From positions 248,001 to 312,000 of the forward strand of contig NZ_CP071132.1 in assembly GCF_017220215.1 (NCBI RefSeq): a stretch of DNA of 64,000 bases, read 5' to 3'. Positions 43,459 through 52,805 of the stretch are shown here, one piece after another. Each line of letters opens with the position of its first letter. The first letter of the stretch is position 1. The translations under genes and the position numbers were made by a program. The notes under the pieces were generated by a model. It saw nothing but the letters and a program-made list of their open reading frames with translations, ran no database searches and was not told where the DNA came from. Source of the stretch: Caballeronia sp. M1242. Its GTDB lineage: Bacteria > Pseudomonadota > Gammaproteobacteria > Burkholderiales > Burkholderiaceae.

Positions 43459-44621
43459 TGCGCTCTCAACGCATCGACGATATTCATGCGCGATGCCCTG
43501 AGCGCCGGCAGAAAACCGCCTACGATGCCCATGACGAGCGAGAAGACGACGGTCTGGAATACGACGGTAGGCGTCAGCATGAAACGGAACGATAGGTCGG
43601 AGAATGTCTGGAAGTTCGTCGTGGAAAAGGAGGCGAACTGCATCAACGAAGCGCAGCACAAGCCCGCCATGCCGCCTACGAGGCCGAGCAACAGCGCCTC
43701 CAGCAAGAACGCGAGCAGCACGTCGAATCGCTTGAAGCCGAGCGCACGCAGGGTTCCAATCTCGGCCACGCGATTGGCGACCGACGCATACATCGTGATC
43801 ATTGCCCCAATCATCGCGGCAATTGAAAAGATGATCGAAAGAGTGAAGCCGAGTATGTTGATGAACGTCGACAGCGCCTTCGACTGGTCGCCATAAAAGA
43901 CCTGCTCGCGCTTCGCTTCGTCCGCGAGGCGTGGGTCCGTGTCGATATCGGACCTGAAGCGTTCGAGCGCGTCGCTGCGAACGAGGCGCACGACCATCGA
44001 AGAGTAGCTCGTTCGGCGAAACGACTGCATGAGTTGATCGACATCGCCCCATATCTCCGAGTCGAAGCCGCTGCCGCCTGCATCGAAGTGACCGACTACG
44101 GTCCAATCGCGTTGCGCAAAGCGCAAATGATCGCCAATGCGTGTACCGGCGAAGCCCTTCGCGATATTGCTGCCGACGATGATCTCCGACGATCCACGCC
44201 TGAACATGCGCCCCGCCGATAGCTTCACCTGCGGCCGCAATTCGACACCCATTGGCGAAACGCCGCGTATCACTACGTTGGCAGGCGTATTCGCGCCGAG
44301 CTTGATGAGAGAAATCAGCACGACAGTCTCCTTCGACGCGAGAGGCTGACCATCGCGATTCATTGCGACTGACGGATGCATTGCCATCACGTTCGCTTGC
44401 GCGCGATCGACGGAGCTCTGTATCTCCGTCTCCGCGCCCTTGCGGATCACCACCACGTTATCGCGCTCTCCCGTCGAGACGAGCGTTTTCTTCAGGCCCG
44501 CATCGAGCATCAGCACGGTGGCAAAAACGAACACGACGAGCGCGAGGCCGCTAGCGGTCAGAAGCGTCGTGAGACGGCGCGCCCATAGATTGCGTGCGAC
44601 ATACGTGACAGGAATAGCCAT
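43455..44621 (-). CDS. FtsX/MacB-type ABC transporter permease
   Basis: A 388-residue MacB-like permease: one N-terminal membrane helix (LLTASGLALVVFVFATVLMLDAGL), a large periplasmic domain (about residues 45-250), then three C-terminal helices in FtsX arrangement (ILGFTLSIIFSIAAMIGAMITMYA; VLLAFLLEALLLGLVGGMAGLCC; VFQTVVFSLVMGIVGGFLPALRA). It is last of a leftward four-gene export operon (adaptor, ATPase, permease, permease). Two permease genes side by side suggest a heterodimer. Lipid or small-molecule export is typical; the substrate is unknown. Confidence 0.9.
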   Translation of the reverse strand: MAIPVTYVARNLWARRLTTLLTASGLALVVFVFATVLMLDAGLKKTLVSTGERDNVVVIRKGAETEIQSSVDRAQANVMAMHPSVAMNRDGQPLASKETVVLISLIKLGANTPANVVIRGVSPMGVELRPQVKLSAGRMFRRGSSEIIVGSNIAKGFAGTRIGDHLRFAQRDWTVVGHFDAGGSGFDSEIWGDVDQLMQSFRRTSYSSMVVRLVRSDALERFRSDIDTDPRLADEAKREQVFYGDQSKALSTFINILGFTLSIIFSIAAMIGAMITMYASVANRVAEIGTLRALGFKRFDVLLAFLLEALLLGLVGGMAGLCCASLMQFASFSTTNFQTFSDLSFRFMLTPTVVFQTVVFSLVMGIVGGFLPALRASRMNIVDALRAH

Positions 44622-44633
44622 CGCCGTATGTCC

Positions 44634-45788
44634 TCAACCAATCGCCCGCAGGCCTTCGACGATACGCACGCGGCTAGCCTGCACCGCCGGCACGATCGCC
44701 GCCGAAAGCGCAATCACGAATGCACATGCGGCCTGCAACAGCATCGTTTGATGCGACACCTTGAAGACAGGAAACACGCCGCCCGTCGCATGCTGGAATA
44801 CGACGGCGGCGGGCGGCGTGGCAAGTATGCCGATGCCGCCGCCAATGGCACATATCGCGAGCGATTCGCCGAATACAAGTGCGGAGAGAAATGCGGGGCC
44901 GAAGCCGAGTGCCTTGAGCGTCGCATACTCGACTGTACGTTCGCGCGCACTCATCGCCATGGCGTTCGCCATCACCGCCATGATAATAAGGATGACTACA
45001 TAGGACACTACGCGTATTGCCGCGATGATCTGATTCGACATCGCCACGAAGCCGAGCTGGAAGGCCTGTTCTGTTTCGGTCAATGTCTCCGCAAGCGAGT
45101 TCTTGAAAACCGCATCGATGTTACGCGAAACCGTCGCGCCTTTGTCCGGATCGTCGATGCCGACGACATATACGCCCACTTGATCCACGTTGCGCTTCGT
45201 GGTCTTTCGAATCGTTTCGTTGAGATATTCCCAGTGAAAGACGAGTTGCCGCGTAATGGTGGATTCGTCGCGCCCTTCCATGATGCCGCGCACGACGAAG
45301 TCCCACGTGCCCGGATAGATGGTGCCCTTGAGGGGAATGACATCGCCCACTTTGAAGCCGTATTGCGTCGCAAGCTGACGTCCGATGAGACAGCCTTTGC
45401 GATCACGACGGTAGTCGGCGCGCGCTTGCGGCGTTATGACGAACTCCGGGTAAAGGTCGAGGTAGTTGTCGGATACGGCGAACTGCGCAAAGAAATTCTT
45501 CGGGTCTCGGTAGATACCGCCGAACCAGTTCGAACGCGCAACCATCGTGACGCCCTCGACACCGCGAATGCGGTTCTCATAGGCGAGCGGCAGCGGAAAT
45601 ACGAGAGATATTGCATTGCGCGTGACGAGCCTCGCGTTGGATGCAGCCGCCGCACCGGCATACCATGCATCGACGACCGTATAGAGCAAACCATATGCGA
45701 GCACGGCAATGGTCAAGCCGAGGACGGTCAACGCAGTACGTAATCGATGCCGCGTCGCATTGCGAAGAATCAGCTTGAGCGCATACAT
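44634..45788 (-). CDS. FtsX/MacB-type ABC transporter permease
   Basis: A 384-residue permease of the same build as its downstream neighbour: N-terminal helix LRTALTVLGLTIAVLAYGLLYTVV, a periplasmic domain (about 45-250), then IAAIRVVSYVVILIIMAVMANAMAMS, the segment SALVFGESLAICAIGGGIGILATPPAAVV and LQAACAFVIALSAAIVPAVQASR. It lies 12 bp before the second permease gene and 3 bp after the ATPase gene, so the ABC genes are one operon. It likely forms a heterodimer with the neighbour. Confidence 0.9.
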   Translation of the reverse strand: MYALKLILRNATRHRLRTALTVLGLTIAVLAYGLLYTVVDAWYAGAAAASNARLVTRNAISLVFPLPLAYENRIRGVEGVTMVARSNWFGGIYRDPKNFFAQFAVSDNYLDLYPEFVITPQARADYRRDRKGCLIGRQLATQYGFKVGDVIPLKGTIYPGTWDFVVRGIMEGRDESTITRQLVFHWEYLNETIRKTTKRNVDQVGVYVVGIDDPDKGATVSRNIDAVFKNSLAETLTETEQAFQLGFVAMSNQIIAAIRVVSYVVILIIMAVMANAMAMSARERTVEYATLKALGFGPAFLSALVFGESLAICAIGGGIGILATPPAAVVFQHATGGVFPVFKVSHQTMLLQAACAFVIALSAAIVPAVQASRVRIVEGLRAIG

Positions 45789-45791
45789 GTG

Positions 45792-46484
45792 TCAGCGCGC
45801 CTCGGCATCGATGAGTTCACCCTTCTCCAGATGCACGAGCTTTCTTGCTGCATTCGCCGCATGCGCGTCGTGCGTCACCATAATGATCGTCTTGCCGAGG
45901 CGATCGTTCAGACGCTGCAACAGCGTCAGCACTTCGGACGCGGACGCGCGGTCGAGGTCACCGGTCGGTTCGTCAGCGACGATCAGCTTCGGATCGGTCA
46001 CGACCGCACGCGCGATCGCGACGCGTTGCTGCTGCCCGCCCGATAGCTCCGACGGATAGTGGCTCATGCGCTCGCTCATATTCACCATGTCGAGCACCAT
46101 CGCGACACGCTCGCGCCGCTCGGCACGCGAAAGGCGCGTGAGCATCAACGGAAGCTCGACGTTCTCGAAGGCGGAGAGCACGGGCATCAGGTTATAGAAC
46201 TGGAAGATGAAGCCAGCATTCGATGCGCGCCAGTCCGCGAGCGCCGCCTCGGGCAAGCGGGTAATGTCGAGCCCGCCGACGCGCAGCTCGCCGCTGTCCG
46301 GGCGGTCGATGCCGGCAATGAGATTGAGCAACGTGCTCTTGCCCGAACCTGACGGCCCCATCAGCGCGACAAAGTCGCCCTCGGTGATGGACAACGTGAT
46401 GTCGGTCAGCACAGGTACCGTTTGCACGCCGCGGCGGTACGACTTGGCGACGTGGCTGATCTCAATCAATGGCGTCGTCGTCAC
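45792..46484 (-). CDS. LolD/MacB-type ABC transporter ATPase
   Basis: A 230-residue ATPase with all motifs: Walker A MGPSGSGKSTLLN, Q-loop FIFQFYNLMPVLSAFENVELPL, signature LSGGQQQRVAIARAVV, Walker B LIVADEPTGDLD and switch His in IIMVTHD. The close match to LolD/MacB/DevA, together with two FtsX-type permeases and an HlyD-type adaptor, indicates an export complex that works from the periplasmic side by mechanotransmission. It starts one base after the adaptor gene ends. Confidence 0.93.
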   Translation of the reverse strand: MTTTPLIEISHVAKSYRRGVQTVPVLTDITLSITEGDFVALMGPSGSGKSTLLNLIAGIDRPDSGELRVGGLDITRLPEAALADWRASNAGFIFQFYNLMPVLSAFENVELPLMLTRLSRAERRERVAMVLDMVNMSERMSHYPSELSGGQQQRVAIARAVVTDPKLIVADEPTGDLDRASASEVLTLLQRLNDRLGKTIIMVTHDAHAANAARKLVHLEKGELIDAEAR

Positions 46485-46485
46485 G

Positions 46486-47700
46486 CTATTTTTTCGCCAC
46501 AGTGACGCTCGCGCCGTTCTTGATCTTGTCGCCGGGCGCGAGCACGAGCGTATCGCCAGGCTTGACGTCTGATACGGCCAACAGGTCGCCGATGCGCTCG
46601 CCCGTTTTCACCGGCACTTCGCGCACTTTGTCGTTCTCGACCCTATACACCACCGTTCTGCCCTCGCGCGTGACGACAGCAGCCGGTTGGACCGCCACGA
46701 CGGCCTTTTTCTGAGCCGCAGGCACTGGCCTCGAGAGAAAGGCGACCTTTGCGCTCATATCGGGAAGCACGCGCTCATCGCGGTCAACGAAACGCACCTT
46801 CACAAGCACAGTGGCTTTCGAACGATCGACGGTCGGCACGATGCGCGATACGCGTCCCGCAAAACGCGTATCCGGCAACGCGTCGAGTTGAATCTCGCAA
46901 GGCTGATCGACGGCGATATGCCCGATGTTCGACTCCGCCACATCGGCTTCGACTTCCAGCGTCTTCATGTCGGCGATCGTGACGACCGCGCCTTTGCTGT
47001 CCGATGCTGACGAGAACGGCGTGATGTTGTCGCCAACGTTCGCGTGCTTCTCGATCACGACGCCATCGAACGGTGCGCGAATCACCGTCTGATCAACAGC
47101 GACCTGAGCCGCGCGTGCATTCGCCTGCGCAGATTGAATGGCCGCTTGCTCGCTGTTGATCGAGGCTTTTGCCTTATCGAAACGGGAGCGGTCGGCGTCG
47201 TATTGCGAAGCGGATATTGCGCCGTGCGGAGCAAGCACGAGTGAACGCTTCAGATTAGCCGATGCGTTTTCCAGTTCGGCGCGCTGCAATTGCAGATTCG
47301 CCTGAGCGACTTTCACTTGCGCCTGCGCCTGAGCCAGCGCCGCGGCCACATCCGCACTCTCGAGCCGCGCAATGACCTGCCCTTCCTTCACCGGCGTCCC
47401 CTCGAGCACGCCGAGCCATTCGACCCGCCCTTGTGCCTTGGATGCAACCGCCGCCTTCCGCTGCGGCACCACATAGCCGGTTGCATTCAAAATCGTATAG
47501 CTTTGCGATGGGTACACCGAGGTAACGGTAGTTGTCTCGACAGTCTGCGGCCCAGCGAGCCGGAGAGCGGCGCCGATCAGCGCGAGAACGAGGATCAGGA
47601 CGCCCGCGTAGCCGAGCCAGTTGCGCCGCCTCCGCGGCGTCAGGGCGCCCGGACCCGTTGCCCGATCGATTCTTAATTTTTCTAGGTCGTGTTCAGCCAA
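46486..47700 (-). CDS. HlyD/RND-type periplasmic adaptor of the ABC exporter
   Basis: A 404-residue membrane-fusion protein: one N-terminal membrane segment (WLGYAGVLILVLALIGAALRLAG), a lipoyl-like half (RVEWLGVLEGTPVKEGQVIARLE), a long coiled coil (ADVAAALAQAQAQVKVAQANLQ... to about residue 215), the second half VIRAPFDGVVIEKHANVGDNITP, then beta-barrel and membrane-proximal parts to TLVLAPGDKIKNGASVTVAKK. It would connect the permease pair to an outer-membrane factor, which is not encoded here. First gene of the export operon; 324 bp separate it from the divergent dehydrogenase gene. Confidence 0.92.
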   Translation of the reverse strand: MAEHDLEKLRIDRATGPGALTPRRRRNWLGYAGVLILVLALIGAALRLAGPQTVETTTVTSVYPSQSYTILNATGYVVPQRKAAVASKAQGRVEWLGVLEGTPVKEGQVIARLESADVAAALAQAQAQVKVAQANLQLQRAELENASANLKRSLVLAPHGAISASQYDADRSRFDKAKASINSEQAAIQSAQANARAAQVAVDQTVIRAPFDGVVIEKHANVGDNITPFSSASDSKGAVVTIADMKTLEVEADVAESNIGHIAVDQPCEIQLDALPDTRFAGRVSRIVPTVDRSKATVLVKVRFVDRDERVLPDMSAKVAFLSRPVPAAQKKAVVAVQPAAVVTREGRTVVYRVENDKVREVPVKTGERIGDLLAVSDVKPGDTLVLAPGDKIKNGASVTVAKK

Positions 47701-48024
47701 TTTCTGACGTAAGCGCCGTTGGGTGCCTGGGGATAGCTGCCTGAGGCAGCGGTCCGGCGCGTATTGCGGTGAAGGGATGCTCAGTATAGCGCCGGAGCTT
47801 ACAGGTGCTTACGCGTCGCGCTGGCGGTTTTTCTTCGGCTTGGCAAGGGAGGCGCATCTCGTGGCATTCTGCATGCAACGCGCAAGACACCGCATTCACC
47901 ACCGCGTGTTGCGGCAGCTTAGATTCCCGATCGCATCGGCGATGCTGGCGGCTGTCGCGCAGCGCGATTGGCTCGCATTCGACGACGCGCCCAATCTTGG
48001 TATTCAAGGGATGAGGAGAAAGAG
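47701..48024. other. Divergent intergenic region, 324 bp
   Basis: It holds the promoters of the export operon (leftward) and the dehydrogenase gene (rightward). Visible structure: a small perfect inverted repeat GCTGCC-TGA-GGCAGC at 47736-47750 and a heptamer-type element (47864-47888: GCATTCT, GCAT, GCAACGC, GCAAGAC). There is no regulator gene, although tartrate dehydrogenases often have a divergent LysR gene. Confidence 0.4.
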
Positions 48025-49122
48025 TTGAAGACATATCGGATTGCGACCATTCCTGGTGACGGCATTGGCAAGGAAGTCGTCCCCGCCGGACGCCAGGTTC
48101 TTGACACGCTCGCTCAAAGCACGGGGAATTTTGTATTCGAAGTCGAGAACTTCGATTGGGGCGCCGACTACTACCGTCAGCACGGCGTCATGATGCCTAG
48201 CGATGGTCTCGACGCGCTTCGCGACAAAGACGCGATTCTCTTCGGCTCGGCAGGCGACCCCGGCGTGCCGGATCACATCACGCTATGGGGCCTGCGACTG
48301 CGGATCTGCCAGGGCCTCGATCAGTACGCGAATGTCCGGCCGACGCGCATCCTGCCGGGCATCGACGCGCCGCTCAAACACTGCGGACCGAAGGACCTGG
48401 ACTGGGTAATCGTCCGGGAAAATACGGAGGGCGAGTACTCGGGTGTCGGCGGCCGGCTCCATCAGGGTCATCCGCTCGAAGTGGCGACCGACGTTTCGAT
48501 CATGACGCGCGCTGGCGTCGAGCGAGTTCTGCGTTTTGCATTCAAACTTGCGCAGTCGCGTCCCCGCAAGCAGTTGACCGTCATCACGAAGAGCAACGCG
48601 CAGCGTCACGCCATGGTGATGTGGGACGAAATCGCGCAGCAGGTCGCGATGGAATTCAGCGACGTGACGTGGGACAAGGAACTCGTCGATGCCGCTACCG
48701 CCCGCATGGTGAACCGCCCTTCGACGCTCGACACCATTGTCGCGACAAATCTGCATGCCGATATCCTGAGCGATCTCGCAGCCGCACTGGCAGGGAGTCT
48801 GGGCATTGCGCCGACTGGCAACATCGACCCAGAGCGCCGCTATCCGTCCATGTTCGAGCCCATCCACGGCTCGGCATTCGACATCATGGGCAAGGGGCTC
48901 GCTAATCCGATCGGCACGTTCTGGTCGATTGTGATGTTGCTCGAGCATCTCCGAGAATTTGAAGCGGCACAGCGCGTAATGGCCGCGATCGAAGCTGCGA
49001 CGGCGGACAAGTCGTTGCACACTCGGGATCTCGGGGGCAATGCGACGACTGCGCAAGTGACCGCCGCGGTGTGCGAGTTCATCGAGCGCGGCACGGGTTG
49101 TGCCAGTGCAGTGCCTCGATGA
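48025..49122 (+). CDS. Tartrate/D-malate dehydrogenase (TtuC/DmlA-like)
   Basis: A 365-residue beta-decarboxylating dehydrogenase of the isocitrate/isopropylmalate family. It shows TIPGDGIGKEVVPAG at the start, LRICQGLDQYANVRPTRILPGID near residue 100, RENTEGEYSGVGGR near residue 140, VITKSNAQRHAMVMWDE, and the NAD-site FEPIHGSAFDIMGKGLANP. Members oxidise and decarboxylate D-malate or tartrate. The start is a TTG at 48025 with GAGGAG 6 bases before it; an out-of-frame ATG just upstream is followed by an early stop. It stands alone, so substrate preference is not settled by context. Confidence 0.9.
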   Translation: MKTYRIATIPGDGIGKEVVPAGRQVLDTLAQSTGNFVFEVENFDWGADYYRQHGVMMPSDGLDALRDKDAILFGSAGDPGVPDHITLWGLRLRICQGLDQYANVRPTRILPGIDAPLKHCGPKDLDWVIVRENTEGEYSGVGGRLHQGHPLEVATDVSIMTRAGVERVLRFAFKLAQSRPRKQLTVITKSNAQRHAMVMWDEIAQQVAMEFSDVTWDKELVDAATARMVNRPSTLDTIVATNLHADILSDLAAALAGSLGIAPTGNIDPERRYPSMFEPIHGSAFDIMGKGLANPIGTFWSIVMLLEHLREFEAAQRVMAAIEAATADKSLHTRDLGGNATTAQVTAAVCEFIERGTGCASAVPR

Positions 49123-49251
49123 CTAGCGCCGTCTAGGCGCCACGGAATAGGGAATCTGCCCAGAGACGGTCGCAGACGCGCACCGTCCCTCGACCGCATT
49201 GAAGCTCGCACCGCAGCGAGACCGTCGACTCCCCGCGCACCCTGCCCGGTT

Positions 49252-49283
49252 GCATGCAAAGTTCGAAATGCAAACGGCTCGGA
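49252..49283. repeat. Heptamer array GCAAAGT-TCGAAAT-GCAAACG
   Basis: A GCAT followed by 7-bp units GCAAAGT, TCGAAAT, GCAAACG, GCTCGGA lies in the 228-bp gap before the secreted-protein gene. The register matches the other arrays. The sequence after it has a T-rich run (CTGTTTTTATTTTAAG) near 49290-49305. Confidence 0.55.
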
Positions 49284-49350
49284 TTCCCCTGTTTTTATTT
49301 TAAGATAGCCGCTTCTCTGTGACTCGGCGACGTTTGCCAGGGGTAAGTAC

Positions 49351-50229
49351 GTGCTTTTCCCACTCTCAGGCCGCAAGACCGTGACGTGCGCCGCTGGCAC
49401 GGCGCTTTGCCTGTCGATCGCATTACATGCGCAAGCCGCGCCCAGCGCAGCGCCAGAAAGCGCTGCGCGCGCGGGGCCTTCCGCCAGCGCCCCCGGCGCC
49501 CGCACCGCCAGCATCCTTTCGGCCGAATCGCTGCCGCCTCATTTCGCCGGCGACGATCCCGAGCATGTGCGAGATGCGTTGGCGGCGGCGACTTCGTCTG
49601 AGCAGCAGGCTGCAACATCGAATCCATCCGTGACCAGTCGTGTCCGCAGCTTCCTGTCGCGACACTTCGTTCCGACGGGGCACCGGCCGGAAAGCCCGGA
49701 TGGCGCCCAGCCGTCGATCGACGATGCATCGCGCCCGGACAGAACTTTTGTATTCGTTATTCCTGCTGCCTACGGCGTGCGTTTTGAATCCAAAAAAAAG
49801 CTCCTGTCGGTCAATGTATCGCTTGCAGCGCCTGACCAGCCGGACGCCATTCTTCTGAAACGCGAAGTGCACGGGCAGAGCGGACGCAAACTAGTGATCG
49901 CGCCGGAAGCCAAGGCGAAGGGTTTCGTGCAAACCATCGACATGATCCAGCTCGAAACCGGTGCGCGCGCGAAAACGGCCGTGCGGGGCCGAGCGGTCGT
50001 ACCGGCGTTCGACGCGTCCCGTGGCAGCGACGATTTTGCGATCGTGGTCGTCTGTTCGCTCGAACCGCCGTATCTTTCGGACCGAACGGAGCATAGCGAG
50101 CCGACCGACGAAGAACCCACGGATATCACGAGGAGGACATCCACGTTGCACGGTCGCATCGATGCGCTTTGGCTAGTCGATCGGAACGACGGCACCATCA
50201 TCACGAGGCGTCTGCATCTTGTTAAATAG
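49351..50229 (+). CDS. Secreted protein of unknown function
   Basis: A 292-residue protein with an N-terminal signal (TVTCAAGTALCLSIALHAQA) followed by a low-complexity Ala/Ser/Pro stretch (about residues 30-55). The rest has beta-rich segments (RTFVFVIPAAYGVRFESKKKLLSV near residue 130 and DFAIVVVCSLEPPYL near residue 228), which do not match any family I know. The start is a GTG at 49351. It is monocistronic, between repeat-containing gaps, and is followed by the diguanylate cyclase gene. A periplasmic or envelope role is the most one can say. Confidence 0.75.
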   Translation: MLFPLSGRKTVTCAAGTALCLSIALHAQAAPSAAPESAARAGPSASAPGARTASILSAESLPPHFAGDDPEHVRDALAAATSSEQQAATSNPSVTSRVRSFLSRHFVPTGHRPESPDGAQPSIDDASRPDRTFVFVIPAAYGVRFESKKKLLSVNVSLAAPDQPDAILLKREVHGQSGRKLVIAPEAKAKGFVQTIDMIQLETGARAKTAVRGRAVVPAFDASRGSDDFAIVVVCSLEPPYLSDRTEHSEPTDEEPTDITRRTSTLHGRIDALWLVDRNDGTIITRRLHLVK

Positions 50230-50290
50230 ATTACCGGTTACGGACAAAAGTTATGCAGAGTCGGTTGCCGGCTAATCCACCTAGCGAAGT

Positions 50291-50304
50291 GCATGCAAAA
50301 GACC
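50291..50304. repeat. GCATGCAAAAGACC element (copy 2)
   Basis: Identical to the 14-mer at 26818-26831. It lies in the 239-bp gap between the secreted-protein gene and the diguanylate cyclase gene; nothing else is recognisable in that gap. Confidence 0.5.
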
Positions 50305-50468
50305 CTAATGAGGTCGACACGCAGCAGCACGCATCTACAATCGAGGAATGCGAGCGCCCACGTCGCTGATGACCGGCATACGTACGAGCGCTGCGCCCGA
50401 ACATCCCGAACCGCCAGCAAAGCGCGTCGCGGATCGATCGGGAACACGCTCGCGTCACGGAGAGATGA

Positions 50469-52049
50469 ATGGCCCGTAGATTCAAGGCCGTACGCCAGAG
50501 CGGCCGAGCCGTCCGGCGACGGCTGTTTCGCCGCAACACCCATGCGTGGATGCGCATAGCCGACGCCTTTTCGCGCTTTCCGCTTCTCGCGGGTGCGTTA
50601 GGCACGGCAGTGGCGCTTTCCATGGCCGTGCTGTCGTTCGCCGCGCTATGGCAAGGTCGAGCACAGGCCTTGCAGAACGCGCACGAAGCATCGTCGAATG
50701 TCGTCGCCACGCTGAGCGCCGACATTGCACGCAATATCGAATCGAGCGACCTGTCATTGCGTTCGATCGTGAGTGGCATGCAAAATCCAATCGTGCCCGG
50801 CCTGTCTCCAGAATTGCGTCGGCTGGTCCTTTTCGACGGTGCGACGGCCGTGAGCTACATCGGCGGCGCATTCGTGATGGATGCGCAAGGGCGCATCGTC
50901 GACGAACGCGATCCGTCCGGGCATGCCGATCTGCTCTTTAGCGATCGCGATTACTTCAAGGTTCACGTCGAGCGGCCGGATGTCGGCCTATACATCTCCG
51001 GGCCGTACCGCTCCCGTCTGCGCAGTGGCCAGCGTTCGCTCGCGTTGAGCCGGCGCATCAATGCGCCCGATGGCTCTTTCGCGGGCGTCGCGGTGATTGC
51101 GATGAATGTCAGCTATTTCGATTCGCTGCTGTCGCGCGTGAACGTCGGACGCTCAGGATCAGTATTTATTGTGCAACGCGACGGCCTCATGCTCGCGCGG
51201 AAGCCACCGTTGCCTCGCGAGGGAGCGAACAACGTATCGGCATCGCCGACGTTCGCCTCCATGAAGGATGAAAGCTCCGGGTCCTACATCTCCACTTCTC
51301 CACTCGATGGCGTGCGCCGCTTGTACACCTTTGTGCGCGTGCCGGGTACGAACTTGATTGCCGCCGTCGCACCCGCGGAAGACGACGTGCTTGCGGGCTG
51401 GCGCGAACGCAGCACGGTCATCGGCGGTCTGACGCTGATGTTCGGCGGCGGTTTCATCGCCATTTCGTGGCTGCTCGCAATCTCACTGCGGTCGCGCGCC
51501 ATCGCACACGAGAAGTTGCAGCGCCTCGCCGGCACGGATTCGCTGACGGGCTTGAGCAACCGTCGCGCGCTCGATCGACGTCTCGGCGAAGAGTGGCGTC
51601 GTGCACGCCGTGCCGACTATCCCATCTCGGCCCTCTTCGTCGATGTCGATCACTTCAAGTTCTATAACGACACGTACGGTCACGTGATGGGCGACGATGC
51701 ACTCGTGGCCGTTGCTGATTGCATGCAGAATGCAGCCCAGCGGCCCGGCGACATCGTTGCGCGTTACGGCGGCGAGGAATTCGTGATCGTGCTTCCCGGA
51801 ACCTCCGCGCCTGCGGCCGTCGTTTTCGCCGAGCGCCTGCGCGCCAATGTAGAGGCGCTGGCTATTCCGAACAGCAGGTCGTTGAGGGGCGTACTCACGA
51901 TCAGCATCGGGTGTGCGACGGCTCATCCACGGCAAGGCGACGACGCACTCAAGTTACTGAATAGCGCCGATGCGGCGCTTTATCGTGCGAAAGACGCCGG
52001 CCGCAATCGTGCAGTTCACGAAAACAGCATGGCGAGCGGCAACGCGTAG
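50469..52049 (+). CDS. Membrane-bound diguanylate cyclase with Cache sensor
   Basis: A 526-residue protein with membrane segment 1 (AGALGTAVALSMAVLSFAAL, about residues 40-60), a periplasmic dCache-type sensor (about 65-305, with VIAMNVSYFDSLLSRVNVGRSGSVFI split over 218-245 and PGTNLIAAVAPAEDD near 295), membrane segment 2 (TVIGGLTLMFGGGFIAISWLLA), and a C-terminal GGDEF domain with active-site YGGEEF. An intact inhibitory I-site RPGD lies five residues before it. It would make cyclic di-GMP in response to a small periplasmic ligand. The first 35 residues are basic, so a later start is possible. Confidence 0.9.
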   Translation: MARRFKAVRQSGRAVRRRLFRRNTHAWMRIADAFSRFPLLAGALGTAVALSMAVLSFAALWQGRAQALQNAHEASSNVVATLSADIARNIESSDLSLRSIVSGMQNPIVPGLSPELRRLVLFDGATAVSYIGGAFVMDAQGRIVDERDPSGHADLLFSDRDYFKVHVERPDVGLYISGPYRSRLRSGQRSLALSRRINAPDGSFAGVAVIAMNVSYFDSLLSRVNVGRSGSVFIVQRDGLMLARKPPLPREGANNVSASPTFASMKDESSGSYISTSPLDGVRRLYTFVRVPGTNLIAAVAPAEDDVLAGWRERSTVIGGLTLMFGGGFIAISWLLAISLRSRAIAHEKLQRLAGTDSLTGLSNRRALDRRLGEEWRRARRADYPISALFVDVDHFKFYNDTYGHVMGDDALVAVADCMQNAAQRPGDIVARYGGEEFVIVLPGTSAPAAVVFAERLRANVEALAIPNSRSLRGVLTISIGCATAHPRQGDDALKLLNSADAALYRAKDAGRNRAVHENSMASGNA

Positions 52050-52107
52050 GCACGACAAGCCGGGCCTACGGAGCACACTGGCATTTTGCATACGAAGGAG
52101 CCACCCA

Positions 52108-52746
52108 ATGACAACGTCGGCGGCCATATCCGCGGTCCTGCTGGCAATTCTTCTCGGCGCGATGATTCCTGGACCGAGCTTCGTCATGGTCGCGCGCAAC
52201 GCGATCGGCCTCTCGCGGGCCGACGGCCTCGCCACGGCGTTCGGCATGGGCCTCGGCGGCATCACGTTCGCCGGAATCGCGCTCGCCGGTCTATATACGG
52301 TGTTGTTCGCCGTCGCATGGCTGTATGTTGCGTTGAAGATAGCGGGTGGACTCTATCTCCTGTACATCGCGCTGCGCATATGGCGCGGCGCCTCGCAGCC
52401 GCTATCCATGCAGACCGACGGCGCGCGCGAAACCGGCAGCGCGCGCCGCTCGTTCTGGCTCGGCGTGAGTACGCAACTCAGTAACCCGAAGACCGCCATC
52501 TGGTACGGCAGCATCTTCGCGGCGCTGCTGCCACAGCATCCGCCGCTCTGGTGTTATTTCGTGCTGCCGTCGCTCGTGTTCTGCATCGAGTTCGGCTGGT
52601 ACACCGTCGTCGCGGTCTGCTTCTCAAGCCGTCGGCCGCGCGATGTTTATCTACGAGCGAAAGTATGGATCGACCGCATCGCTGCAACGATGGTCGCGAC
52701 GCTCGGACTACGGCTGATCGTTGCTGCAGGCAAGGACGGCCTCTGA
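52108..52746 (+). CDS. LysE/RhtB-family amino acid exporter
   Basis: A 212-residue membrane protein of the LysE/RhtB type with about six segments. It has the N-terminal family motif GAMIPGPSFVMVARNAIGLSRADGLATAFG split over residues 17-46, then ALKIAGGLYLLYIALRIWRG and FWLGVSTQLSNPKTAIWYGSIFAALL. It would export an amino acid or related metabolite. AAGGAG at 52095-52100 precedes the ATG at 52108. The gap to the cyclase gene carries a GCATTTT-GCATACG repeat element. No regulator is adjacent. Confidence 0.9.
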   Translation: MTTSAAISAVLLAILLGAMIPGPSFVMVARNAIGLSRADGLATAFGMGLGGITFAGIALAGLYTVLFAVAWLYVALKIAGGLYLLYIALRIWRGASQPLSMQTDGARETGSARRSFWLGVSTQLSNPKTAIWYGSIFAALLPQHPPLWCYFVLPSLVFCIEFGWYTVVAVCFSSRRPRDVYLRAKVWIDRIAATMVATLGLRLIVAAGKDGL

Positions 52747-52805
52747 ACTTCAACTCACTTGCATTCAGAATTCCGACACAACAATAACGAATTCGGAACA
52801 CCACA

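Noticed and set aside
49127..49143. Terminator after the tartrate dehydrogenase-like gene
   Set aside because: GCGCC-GTCTA-GGCGC gives only a 5-bp stem and no T-run, too weak to list as a feature.
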